Part shown: positions 44,094-52,448 of the stretch, in pieces | Layout of the letters: each line of letters starts with the position of its first letter | Numbering within the stretch: the first letter of the stretch is position 1 | NCBI GenBank assembly: GCA_016789785.1 | Contig: JAEUQE010000022.1 | Coordinates: 1-56,178, forward strand | Source: Bryobacterales bacterium | Lineage (GTDB): Bacteria > Acidobacteriota > Terriglobia > Bryobacterales > Bryobacteraceae | DNA length: 56,178 bases | Reading direction: 5' to 3' | Translations under genes and position numbers: made by a program | The notes under the pieces: model-generated | Seen by the model: the letters and a program-made list of their open reading frames with translations, nothing else | Told to the model about the DNA's origin: nothing | Database searches by the model: none

Positions 44094-45038
44094 TCAGTTC
44101 TTGTGGAACAGTTGTTTCAGCTCCAGTACTTGCTCGTAGGTAGACGGAGGGCTGCCACTCCAAATGGCGTTGCGCAGCGGGTTGACGAAATCCCCCACAT
44201 ACGTATCTATCCAATGCGCAAAAAGAAACGCGTCCTCGATCTTTTTGGCGGGGTCGCTAATTGCTTCCCTCAGATCTGTCCAGAAGGTCTTGTTGGCACT
44301 CGGATCCGGATACTCGGTTGCGCATTTCTCTGAGGCGTAGACCAACGCTCCCATTGATAGCTTCGTCAGTGGATCGTTGGTGTGCACATAGTCAGAGTGA
44401 GAAATCGATGTGGGCCAGAACGGAGCCTCCGAGCCGCAAGAGAACACGTGTAGCGAGGGCAAATTGAGATTGCCCTTCCGGGTTGCCTCCAGCATGTAGA
44501 GGGCTCGGCTCGTGATGAGCGCTCCTTGACTGTGGCAGAGTAGGCACATCGGGGAGGCGCCCCAATAGTCCCCGTAGTCTTGGATCAGATTGTAGAGTGA
44601 TGTGACCGCCGGATTCACGAAATTCGCTTTGGGTAGCGTGTCGGCCACGATTTTGGCGAGGAATGGGCTGATCGATGCGACATCGATCTTCAGGTCCTCT
44701 ACCAGTTTGGCGGCAAAGAGTTTGATGGCGGCCACCTTCTTGGGATGTTCCGTCTTCGCCGCTCCGAGGATCGCCCAGTAATCGCCGATCGCCTGTTCGA
44801 GATCCCTCCATTCGCTTTCCCCAAGGTTGAAGACGCCAATTACGTTGGCCCGCGTAAGAAAGCTAAGGCCCATGCAGTGGTCGCGAAAGGTGGCGGCGTC
44901 GTAACGCATTCCATTCACGAAGATCATCCAGCGCCCGTCTGGAACTACCGAGAAGACCCCAGACTCATAGGAATAGCGAAGTCGCTCACCATCCACAGTA
45001 GGCGGGTAGTTGTTAATGGCAAACGGAAGTTCGATCAT
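44094..45038 (-). CDS. Alpha/beta-hydrolase-like protein with CHSQG nucleophile elbow
   Basis: 314 residues, no signal peptide. LLCHSQGALITSRALYML near 168-184 matches the nucleophile elbow GxSxG, with Cys in place of the first Gly and Ser as presumed nucleophile. MIFVNGMRYDAATF near the N terminus corresponds to the oxyanion strand, and VHTNDPLTK and FLFAHWIDTYVGD could supply the acid and His. It resembles large lipase-like effector proteins rather than housekeeping esterases, but I cannot name the family. Base composition looks lower in G+C than neighbours (three 60-base lines counted gave 55 percent on average). It has its own consensus promoter and is bracketed by 15-bp repeats, so it may be a late arrival. 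Confidence 0.6.
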   Translation of the reverse strand: MIELPFAINNYPPTVDGERLRYSYESGVFSVVPDGRWMIFVNGMRYDAATFRDHCMGLSFLTRANVIGVFNLGESEWRDLEQAIGDYWAILGAAKTEHPKKVAAIKLFAAKLVEDLKIDVASISPFLAKIVADTLPKANFVNPAVTSLYNLIQDYGDYWGASPMCLLCHSQGALITSRALYMLEATRKGNLNLPSLHVFSCGSEAPFWPTSISHSDYVHTNDPLTKLSMGALVYASEKCATEYPDPSANKTFWTDLREAISDPAKKIEDAFLFAHWIDTYVGDFVNPLRNAIWSGSPPSTYEQVLELKQLFHKN

Positions 45039-45054
45039 GAAAATCTCCGGCCAC

Positions 45055-45083
45055 AGTATAGGGCTGACGCTTTAGCCAGTCAA
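45055..45083 (-). promoter_or_regulatory. Promoter of the hydrolase-like gene
   Basis: TTGACT, 17-base spacer, TATACT: the same hexamers as the aroF leader promoter. GGAG lies between it and the ATG at 45038. Repeats like those beside the aroF promoter lie 14 bases upstream. Confidence 0.7.
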
Positions 45084-45097
45084 GGCTCACCTCCGCC

Positions 45098-45127
45098 CGG
45101 CTTTGTGCGGTGCGGCCGTGTGCGGTG
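45098..45127. repeat. Imperfect 15-bp tandem pair, right flank
   Basis: CGGCTTTGTGCGGTG followed directly by CGGCCGTGTGCGGTG. The first differs from the left-flank unit at 43757 in two bases. Together the pairs enclose the transposase remnant region and the hydrolase gene. Confidence 0.8.
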
Positions 45128-45134
45128 ACTGATG

Positions 45135-45688
45135 TCACCGGGCTTGTGGACGCGGTGTAATTTGCGGTGTGGCGCGGCGGCCCTGGTAAGGGAATCGGCA
45201 CTTCAGCAACTCCCAGTCCATCTCGATGCCAAGTCCGGGCTTTTCGGGCAGCATCACTCCGCCTTGCTGCTGTTTCAGCAGTGTGCCGTGTGTGATGTCG
45301 GCAAACAGTGCTTCACTGCCGCCATCCCAATCCTGTGCGAGGAAGTTGCGCACTGCGGCCATGGAGTGAATCGACGCGGCATGCGCGATCGGCCCGTACC
45401 ACATGTGCGGCGAGATCTCTACGTCATAGAGTTCGCCCAGTGCGGCGATCCTGCGCATCTCGGTGATGCCGCCACAGTGAATCACATCCGGCTGAAGAAT
45501 GCGTGCGCCGCCTGAATCCAGCAGAGCCTTGAAGTCCGACCTCAGCAGCAGGCCTTCGCCGGCCGCGACCGTAACCGGACTGTGGGCGGATGCTTGTGCG
45601 TCGCAATGCCGCGGATTTTCGGCAGCGGCCCGGCTTGCGCAAGCAGTGGCCCAAAGCCGAGCAGGGAACGCCGCGTAAAGCCCCGCAT
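45135..45688 (-). pseudogene. Enolase-superfamily dehydratase pseudogene with internal deletion
   Basis: The start at 45688 encodes a Tat-like leader MRGFTRRSLLGFGPLLAQA followed by PLPKIRGIATHKHPP. The frame then runs off, while another frame continues with SPVTVAAGEGLLLRSDFKAL, ILQPDVIHCGGITEMRRIAAL and EISPHMWYGPIAHAAS. The latter is the C-terminal part of a mandelate-racemase/galactonate-dehydratase barrel. A working protein has some 200 more residues between these parts, including the capping domain and first metal ligands. So the gene has an internal deletion and a frameshift near 45585. It begins five bases after the PpiC gene stop and was probably once part of that operon. Confidence 0.75.
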
Positions 45689-45693
45689 CGGCT

Positions 45694-46833
45694 TTACTTC
45701 TTGCCCCAGTCCTCGTTGACTTTGATTGCGAAGTAGTTCACTACCTTGGCTTCGTTGCGCGCCACTTCGTAGTAAACCGCGCGCAGCAATTGGTCCTTGC
45801 GATTGATCAACTGATCGCGGATGCTCTGCTGCACGCGCGGATCGTTCAGCTCGCGCTGGCCCGCCGGCTCCTTCGAGATCATCTTCAGAATGCGATAGCC
45901 TTCTTCGGATCTCATGGGTTGCGACACCTGGCCCGGCTGCATGGACATGACCAGCTTCCGCAGATCGGGGTTTGCTTTCTCAAGCGATGATTCGCCGATG
46001 AAGCCGAGGTCGCCGCCGTTGGCCGCTGTGGAAGGATCTTCCGAGAAATTCTGCGCAAGCATGGAGAAGTCCTCGCCACCCCGGGCACGAGCCTCCAGCA
46101 GCAGGATCTTCTTGCGCGCCTGCTCATCGGTGGTCGCTTTGTCGCCCTTCAGATTGCGCACCGTCGGATCAGGCCGAGGCGTGACGAGAATCTGCGCCAG
46201 ATGCACACGCGGCTCCGGAAAGTTGAACGCCGACTTGTTCGAGTTATAGAACTCGGTGACCTCTTTGTCGAGGATGATGATCTTCGACGTGATCTCTTTG
46301 TTGATGAGCTTGGTGATGCTGAGGTCCCGGCGGAGTTGCGCCTTGAGATCCTCTACCGTCATGTTGCGCGCGTTGAGCTGCTTCTGAAACTCTTCCTGCG
46401 TGTAGGGCGTTTTGAGCTCGTTGAACTTCGCCTCCACGTCGGAGTCGGTGGCCATCAGATTCATCTTCTCAGCGCGCTGCAGCATGACTTCGTTGTCGAT
46501 CATGGTGCGGAGCAACTCGAATTTCTGGTAGCTGACTTGTTCCTCGCTCGGCTTTTCTGACATCTGGCCAAACTGGAAGCGGTACTGCTTATCGAGGTCG
46601 GCGAACGTGATCTGCCGTCCGTTCACATCCGCCGCCACGTTGGTGGGCGGCGCCTTCTTGCAGGCGCTGGCCGCGAGGATGACAAGGCAGGCCGCCGCGC
46701 ACGTCCGCAAACGCCAGACGGCGGAGCGGGATTCGGCGCGCGGCCTCTCAGGCGAGCCAACGGGGAGTGAGACCACACCGGCCGCGTGGACAGGAGTCGG
46801 CGCAGGAGTGCGCCGCATGGCACTGGAGGACAT
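45694..46833 (-). CDS. SurA/PpiC-type peptidyl-prolyl isomerase lipoprotein
   Basis: 379 residues. After an unusually long N-terminal extension, a membrane segment ends in the lipobox-like LAASAC (Cys58), so the protein is probably lipid-anchored in the periplasm. A SurA-type N-terminal helical chaperone domain (NGRQITFADLDKQYRF through LRRDLSITKLINKEI) precedes a parvulin domain of about 100 residues (VHLAQILVTPRPDP, NGGDLGFIGESSLE, GQVSQPMRSEEGYRILKMI). It assists folding of outer-membrane proteins, useful in an organism with so many TonB receptors. The start is uncertain: no Shine-Dalgarno was seen before any of the candidate ATGs, and the real start may lie closer to the membrane segment. 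Third gene of a udk-DUF72-ppiC run. Confidence 0.85.
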   Translation of the reverse strand: MSSSAMRRTPAPTPVHAAGVVSLPVGSPERPRAESRSAVWRLRTCAAACLVILAASACKKAPPTNVAADVNGRQITFADLDKQYRFQFGQMSEKPSEEQVSYQKFELLRTMIDNEVMLQRAEKMNLMATDSDVEAKFNELKTPYTQEEFQKQLNARNMTVEDLKAQLRRDLSITKLINKEITSKIIILDKEVTEFYNSNKSAFNFPEPRVHLAQILVTPRPDPTVRNLKGDKATTDEQARKKILLLEARARGGEDFSMLAQNFSEDPSTAANGGDLGFIGESSLEKANPDLRKLVMSMQPGQVSQPMRSEEGYRILKMISKEPAGQRELNDPRVQQSIRDQLINRKDQLLRAVYYEVARNEAKVVNYFAIKVNEDWGKK

Positions 46834-46852
46834 GAAGCACTATTCTAGCGCT

Positions 46853-47806
46853 TCAGTCCTCGACGATGGCGGCGATCGTTCCCGGAGCGTTCCCCTCCAG
46901 CCGGTTGTTCACAAAAATGAAGGCCGGTTCACGCTGGCTGCGGGCGCGTTGGATCACGCCACGAAGCGCTTGGCGAGCGGCGGGGTTCGGCTCCTGCACC
47001 TGCTGGTAGGGCTGGAAGGATTTCACCGCTTCCTCGTAGCTGCGTCCCCGCCGCAGCAAGGCGCGAACCACCGTGAAGTTCGTGGTGAACGCATCGGCCA
47101 GCGCGACCTGCACGCCAAGTTCGGGCATCCTTGTCCAGGCGTTGAACACGTGCGCGACGCCGTGGCTGCGGAGACAAGCGAAGTAGTCCGAGGCGAGGAA
47201 CTCCGGATTGCGCACTTCCACCGAGTAGCGATGCTGTTTCGGCAACGCTTCCAGAAAGCGGTGCAACTGATCGAGGAATGGCGCTTCGTCCTCGAAGCTG
47301 GCCTGGTTGAACGTGCCGAATTCGAAGATGAACGCCGCGATCCGGTCGCGATACGGTTCCAGCGGGCGAAGCATCGAGTCGCCGAAAACGGCGGCATTGA
47401 GAAATGCTTCATTGGGCTGGCCGGCCCGCGCGCCATAACGGTCGTGCTTGGGGAAGCGCTTCACCGTGATGTCTTCCGGTACCTTGAATGCGAAACGAAG
47501 CTCTCGCGGCGCCGAAGCGAACAGCCGGTTCCAGAACGCGTCCGAAGGAAATTGATAAAAGGAGAAGTCTCCACAAACGACGGGAAATGTTTTGGCGTAC
47601 TCCTCCAGGCATTCCGCTTCGAACTTGCGCTGGGAGAACTTGCCTCGCACCAGGTAGCGTTCCCGCGAGTAAATCTGCCCCAGCCATCCTTCGTACTTCC
47701 AGGAACTCGTGCCGATAAGAACTCCCTCCGCGGCAAGCTTCTGGAGCTTCGGTGCGAGTTGGCCCGCCAGATCAGGTTGCGGATCTTCAAACAGCGACAG
47801 ATTCAT
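46853..47806 (-). CDS. DUF72 family protein
   Basis: 317 residues, soluble TIM-barrel of the YecE/DUF72 family. Diagnostic stretches are VLIGTSSWKYEGWLGQIY near the N terminus, KTFPVVCGDFSFYQFPSDAFWNRL, RFAFKVPEDIT and YSVEVRNPEFL; the C terminus has FVNNRLEGNAPGT. Function is unproven; structures suggest a nuclease or metal-dependent hydrolase but no reaction is established. The ATG at 47806 follows the kinase gene by 12 bases and its stop precedes the PpiC gene by 19 bases, so the three are co-transcribed. No signal peptide. Confidence 0.9.
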   Translation of the reverse strand: MNLSLFEDPQPDLAGQLAPKLQKLAAEGVLIGTSSWKYEGWLGQIYSRERYLVRGKFSQRKFEAECLEEYAKTFPVVCGDFSFYQFPSDAFWNRLFASAPRELRFAFKVPEDITVKRFPKHDRYGARAGQPNEAFLNAAVFGDSMLRPLEPYRDRIAAFIFEFGTFNQASFEDEAPFLDQLHRFLEALPKQHRYSVEVRNPEFLASDYFACLRSHGVAHVFNAWTRMPELGVQVALADAFTTNFTVVRALLRRGRSYEEAVKSFQPYQQVQEPNPAARQALRGVIQRARSQREPAFIFVNNRLEGNAPGTIAAIVED

Positions 47807-47818
47807 TGCGCTCAGAGT

Positions 47819-48421
47819 TCAAGCCCAGGGCCGCGAACGCAGGAAATCGAGCGTCTGCGGCCCGTTCTCCTCAATGGGATGTGTGCCGTCAAGCACAAGA
47901 TCGGCATACTTCATTGTCGGATCCACATAGAGTGAGCGCATGGGGCTGACCGTGCTCTCATATTGCGAGACAACCGACCCGGCCGTGCGTCCACGCTCGC
48001 GCTGGTCCCGGTCCACCCGCCGTTCGAGGCACACTCCATTCGGAGCGGTGATGAAAATGGAGGCGGTCAGCAGATCGCGTACGCGCGGCCAGTGCAGCGT
48101 GAACAGACCTTCGATGAGCAGGAAACCGTGCGGCTCCAGGCGTACACTCTCCGCGGCGCGCGTGTGGCGCGAGAAATCGTACACGGGACGGTGAACCGCC
48201 GAGCCGGCCCGCAGCGCTGCCAGATGCTCCACCAGCAGCGGCTCATCGAGCGATGCCGGATCATCGAAGTTCTTGTGAGCGCGCTCTTCGAGCGAAAGAT
48301 CATCCAGGGGAAAGTAGTATGCGTCAAGAGGCAAGACGTCTGCCGGAAGCCGCTGCGCCAACCAGTTCGAGAGCGTGCCCTTTCCCGCGCACGAGGGGCC
48401 CGCAATGCCAATCAGGAGCAT
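47819..48421 (-). CDS. Uridine kinase-like P-loop kinase
   Basis: 200 residues. Walker A GPSCAGKGT is near 8-16, close to the GGSGSGKT of uridine kinase. DAYYFPLDDLSLEERAHKNFDDPASLDEPLL is the base/nucleoside-binding region with the family Tyr-Tyr and Asn-Phe-Asp-x-Pro, and VYDFSRHTRAAESVRLEPHGFLLIEGLFTL follows, then RRVDRDQRERGRT. These are uridine-cytidine kinase/phosphoribulokinase family signatures; phosphoribulokinase is smaller or larger and unlikely. The ATG at 48421 was chosen because the frame upstream lacks family sequence. First gene of the run with DUF72 and PpiC; divergent from the large exoprotein gene at 48515. Confidence 0.8.
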   Translation of the reverse strand: MLLIGIAGPSCAGKGTLSNWLAQRLPADVLPLDAYYFPLDDLSLEERAHKNFDDPASLDEPLLVEHLAALRAGSAVHRPVYDFSRHTRAAESVRLEPHGFLLIEGLFTLHWPRVRDLLTASIFITAPNGVCLERRVDRDQRERGRTAGSVVSQYESTVSPMRSLYVDPTMKYADLVLDGTHPIEENGPQTLDFLRSRPWA

Positions 48422-48514
48422 GGAAATCAAGAAGCGTAGCACGTCTCGCCCGCGCGCTGCCCGGCCACACTCATGAGAATCGGGAAAATAGCCGAGAATA
48501 GAGAATTGGCACGA

Positions 48515-51500
48515 ATGAAAGCTCTGATTCTCTTTCCGGTCGCTGCGGTTCTCTCCGCGCAAATCACGTTTCCACCCGACCTGACCATCAGCCGCCTGGA
48601 GGTGGTGCAGACCGTCCAGGACGAAGCGCAGGAAGTGCCGCTGATCGCGGGCAAAGCCACAGCGGTCCGCGCGTATGTACGCCAGTTGAATCGCCCCGAA
48701 GCCCTGATTTCCGGCGTCACGGTGTTTCTGCGGGCTTTTCGCAACGGTGTCGAAGTCGCACAGTCGCCGCAACGCGCCATCAATCCTCCCATTCAGGCTC
48801 GTCCGCAGCCGGACCGGAGCAATCTGCAACACTCGCTGAACTTCATCTTGCCTGCCGCATGGACGACGGCGGGCACCATCGAACTGCGTGCCGAACTGCG
48901 TATTCCTCCGGGCACGGTGGAGTCGCCCACAGACAATAACAATGCGGTGCGCAGCGTGACGTTCGCGGCGCCCAATCTCGCCGATCCCCGCGTTGCGTGG
49001 ATTCCGCTATGCGTGGCCGGCAATTGCTACAACGGTGGCGCCGTGGCGCAAGGTCTCATCGAGCGGCTGCTGCCCGTGCCCGATGCATCCCTGCGCTATG
49101 ACGATGTGCCCGCCGCCGCCATTCGTTGGGATCGTGCATTGAACGATGCGGCTGGCATTGCGGCTCTGCAATCGCACTTGAAGAAGTGGAAGTACCTGCT
49201 GGATGATTCGCCCCTGCGCCCCCACGTGTTGACGGCATGGCTGCCGCGTTCCTCGCAGGCTGAGATGGGGGCCGGCAACACGGCGGGCACGGCTTCCAAC
49301 GGCGCGGCATGGCTGGTGGAGCAGACCAATGACGGCGAGAATCAGAATGCACTGGCTCGTGCGATTGGGCGCGCTGCCGGTCTTCCTTCCGCCGAGGGAG
49401 GTTGCGCGGCCGTCATCGGAGATCCTGGTTTCGATCCGGTTGGCACGCGCCTGGTGGCGCCGTCGCAGCCGAGCTTTCTCGCGGCTTGTGACGATCCCAC
49501 GGCGCAGGCATGGATCAGCGCGGTGCAGGCACGCAGGCTCTTTGAGTCGCTTCAGCCCGGCGCGGTTGCCGCGGCGTCAGACTATGCGATTGTCAGCGGC
49601 ACGGCACGGTCGATTGAAAACGTCACCGTCGTGAACTCCTTGATTCTGCCCGAGCCTTCTGTCTCCGGTGGCGATACCTGCGTGCGCGCGATCGGAACCG
49701 AGGGCGAAGCCGAGCAGTGTTTCTTTGTCGAGGAAACGTTCAGTTTCGCCGCGAAGGTCCGCATTCCCGGCCGGCTGACTCGCGTGGTGCTGCGCCGTGG
49801 CGGCTTCGAAGTCGCGTCGCTTGCGCCCTCCGGCGCGGCCCCCAATGTGGCCTTCGATTCTCCAGCGAACGGAGATGTGTGGAACGGACTGCAGACCGTG
49901 CGCTGGTCCGCGAATGATCCCTCGAACCGTGCGCTGACCTACACACTGCTCTACTCCAACGATGAAGGTGCGAACTGGTATCCGCTTGCCGTCGATTGGA
50001 AGGAGACAAGCTTCGAGATCGACACGTCTGTCCTCCTTGGACCCAACGTTCAGTTTCGTCTCATCGCCAGCGCTGGGGCCGATCAGGCGATTGTCGGATC
50101 AGGCACGGCAACGCTGTCGCAAACGCCGGCGCTCGAATTGCCAAGCGCAACCATCGACTTTGGCAACGTGGTTTCGAGCACCATCAATGAGCGAAGTCTC
50201 CTTCTGCGCAATACCGGCACCGGGCCTTTGATAGTGGAGCGCATGGACAACGTCGCCGAGCCTTTTCAGCTTGGCGCCCCGCTCCCGTTTCGCGTGCGGG
50301 CCGGCCAACAGAGGCCGTTACCCGTGCGCCACCGGCCGCGCATTCCCGGTGTCGACGCGACGGACGCGATTCTCATCTCGAATGACTCCTCAGCCTCGGA
50401 ACGGGCAATTGGCTTGCGTGCGGCGGTGTTCGATCAAGCTGTTCCGGCGGGTGTCCTGACACCCCTCTCGCTCGACTTCGGCGTGGTTCCGGTAGGACAA
50501 ACCCGCGAACTCACCGCACGCTTGCGCAACGATGGATCCGCGCCGCTCATCGTCACCCAGCTCTCCACCCAGAACGCTCGTTTCGCAGTCGTCAGCCCGC
50601 TTGGGCAATTCACAATGGCCGCTGGCGAGGAACGCGCGATCGTGGTGCGATTCACTCCGCTCGTGGACGGTGCGCAACTCGGCGCGCTCAACGTCGCCAG
50701 CAATGATCCGACGAATCCGGCGTTGCGAGCCGAGTTGCGCGGAGTGGGGCAGTTGCTGTCCGCGCCGCGGCTGGAACTCGGTCCCACAGCGCTCGACTTC
50801 GGCGCCGTTCCGCTCGGACAACAGCGCGTTCTCGCGGTCACTGCCCGCAATGGCGGCAACGGACCGCTCAGTCTCATCAGCTTCACTGTTACCGGTGCGG
50901 CATACAGCGTGGTGACGCCCGTGCCGCCAGTGTCGATTGCTCCAGGTGCGCAGCAGGTGATCTCGCTGCGATTCCAACCGGCGGCCCTCGGGGCGCAGCC
51001 CGGTTCGCTGAGTATTGAGACCAATGATCCGGCTCAACCCCGGGCCGTGGTGACGATGCAAGGCCTGGGTTCGCCCGCCACCGCGTCACCCTTGCCGCGC
51101 ATCAGTTTCATCACGCCCGCGTCCATGCAACCCGCGTCCCTTCGGTTCGACGTCACGGTGACAGGTACGAACTTCAACTCAAACTCCGTGGTGCATTTGA
51201 ACGGAGCGCCGCGTCCCACCGGATTCCTGAGTTCCACTTCCTTGCGCGCGTCGCTGGCTCCGGACGATGCCGCATCGGCGCGCACGGCGCAAATCAGTGT
51301 GGTGAATGCGCCGCCCGGTGGAGGTACGTCGAACAGTATTCCCCTGGTGATCAATGAACCGGGGCCAACGGCGAGGATCCCGCTGGTGAGTTCGGCGCTG
51401 TGCCCTTCCGTGCTGGTGCAGACCACCGTTGTCGACCGGATCGGCGCTCCGGTGACTGCGTTGAACTCGAACAATCTCCGCTGCAGCGAGGATGGAGTGC

Positions 51501-52228
51501 CGGTACCTTGCACCATCGTCCCCGCTGAGCCGTCGGGTTCCGGACTGTCGTGGGTGATGGTGTTGCATGCAAGCGCCGGGGTGCTGGACCCGGTGAAGCA
51601 GCGCAACGATCTGCTGAACATGCGCAACATTGCATTCGCCTTCGTTGACGCGATCGGTCTTCAGGATCGCATGGCGATCACGCAAATGGACAACGGAGTG
51701 CGTCTGCTGTGGGACTTCACCAATGGCGAGAATCGCAACGCGCTGCAGGATGGCGTGAATTCGCTGCGGCCCCCACTGGGAATCGGTACCTCGCTTTACG
51801 ATGCGATTGAGGACGGTCTGGACCGCCTCGCCACGCAGGGCAGCCGCCGCAAGGCAATGCTGATCTTCGTTGGCAATGAGAACAACTTCGATATGCGTGG
51901 GCCACGCGATGTGAATGCGTTGATCGCGCGCGTGCAGACCGCCGGTATTGCGCTCCACTTCATGCCGTTGGGCGATGGCTTCCGCAACCCGATTCTGCTT
52001 GCGCTGGCCAACCAGCTTGCGCTGGACAGCGGAGGCGTGGTGTTCACCGATCCCGCCGCGCCTGCAACCTCGTTGATTGCGCGGCTTGCCGAGTCCGTCA
52101 ACCAGCAGCAACTGATCAACTACACCACGCCGAATCGCGACGGCCAGCCGCATTTGTTCCGCGTGGATTTCTCTATTCCCGGCGCCATCTTCACCGCCGC
52201 GCGAGGATACGCGGGATGCCGTCCGTAG
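48515..52228 (+). CDS. Secreted choice-of-anchor D / VWA multidomain protein
   Basis: 1237 residues. Signal peptide MKALILFPVAAVLSAQ. An N-terminal CARDB-like domain (VVQTVQDEAQEVPLIAGKATAVRAYVRQ) is followed by a long region of unclear fold and a domain with VRWSANDPSNRALTYTLLYSNDEG. Between about 540 and 865 there are three HYDIN-like choice-of-anchor D repeats (IDFGNVVSSTINERSLLLRN, LDFGVVPVGQTRELTARLRN, LDFGAVPLGQQRVLAVTARN). An IPT/TIG domain (about 870-965) and a VWA domain at the C terminus (MVLHASAGVLDPVKQ, SLYDAIEDGLDRL, AMLIFVGNENNFDMRG) complete it. In the VWA the usual DxSxS has lost its first Asp. Probably a surface-binding or matrix protein. Confidence 0.75.
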   Translation: MKALILFPVAAVLSAQITFPPDLTISRLEVVQTVQDEAQEVPLIAGKATAVRAYVRQLNRPEALISGVTVFLRAFRNGVEVAQSPQRAINPPIQARPQPDRSNLQHSLNFILPAAWTTAGTIELRAELRIPPGTVESPTDNNNAVRSVTFAAPNLADPRVAWIPLCVAGNCYNGGAVAQGLIERLLPVPDASLRYDDVPAAAIRWDRALNDAAGIAALQSHLKKWKYLLDDSPLRPHVLTAWLPRSSQAEMGAGNTAGTASNGAAWLVEQTNDGENQNALARAIGRAAGLPSAEGGCAAVIGDPGFDPVGTRLVAPSQPSFLAACDDPTAQAWISAVQARRLFESLQPGAVAAASDYAIVSGTARSIENVTVVNSLILPEPSVSGGDTCVRAIGTEGEAEQCFFVEETFSFAAKVRIPGRLTRVVLRRGGFEVASLAPSGAAPNVAFDSPANGDVWNGLQTVRWSANDPSNRALTYTLLYSNDEGANWYPLAVDWKETSFEIDTSVLLGPNVQFRLIASAGADQAIVGSGTATLSQTPALELPSATIDFGNVVSSTINERSLLLRNTGTGPLIVERMDNVAEPFQLGAPLPFRVRAGQQRPLPVRHRPRIPGVDATDAILISNDSSASERAIGLRAAVFDQAVPAGVLTPLSLDFGVVPVGQTRELTARLRNDGSAPLIVTQLSTQNARFAVVSPLGQFTMAAGEERAIVVRFTPLVDGAQLGALNVASNDPTNPALRAELRGVGQLLSAPRLELGPTALDFGAVPLGQQRVLAVTARNGGNGPLSLISFTVTGAAYSVVTPVPPVSIAPGAQQVISLRFQPAALGAQPGSLSIETNDPAQPRAVVTMQGLGSPATASPLPRISFITPASMQPASLRFDVTVTGTNFNSNSVVHLNGAPRPTGFLSSTSLRASLAPDDAASARTAQISVVNAPPGGGTSNSIPLVINEPGPTARIPLVSSALCPSVLVQTTVVDRIGAPVTALNSNNLRCSEDGVPVPCTIVPAEPSGSGLSWVMVLHASAGVLDPVKQRNDLLNMRNIAFAFVDAIGLQDRMAITQMDNGVRLLWDFTNGENRNALQDGVNSLRPPLGIGTSLYDAIEDGLDRLATQGSRRKAMLIFVGNENNFDMRGPRDVNALIARVQTAGIALHFMPLGDGFRNPILLALANQLALDSGGVVFTDPAAPATSLIARLAESVNQQQLINYTTPNRDGQPHLFRVDFSIPGAIFTAARGYAGCRP

Positions 52229-52448
52229 TGCTTGTGGGGCAGCGAACCCGGCCAACTTTGGACAGTGGCAGGACGCGGCATACGGCGGGCCTCACTGGTG
52301 GCCGTGCCGCGGAGGCACGCCTAGCGGGTGGGCTTGTTGATTGTTGGTAGGGCTGACGTTGTCTCGGTGTGACGAAGCACAAAGGACTACATGCGCAAAA
52401 TATCGTCGCGCTGGAAGCGCGTTGCGATATGCTTGTCGAACACAGCCG

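Noticed and set aside
46607..47935. 442-codon frame opposite the PpiC and DUF72 genes
   Set aside because: Antisense shadow with no recognisable domain.
51179..52255. 358-codon frame opposite the C-terminal VWA region
   Set aside because: Antisense shadow of a clear exoprotein; His/Arg-rich product.
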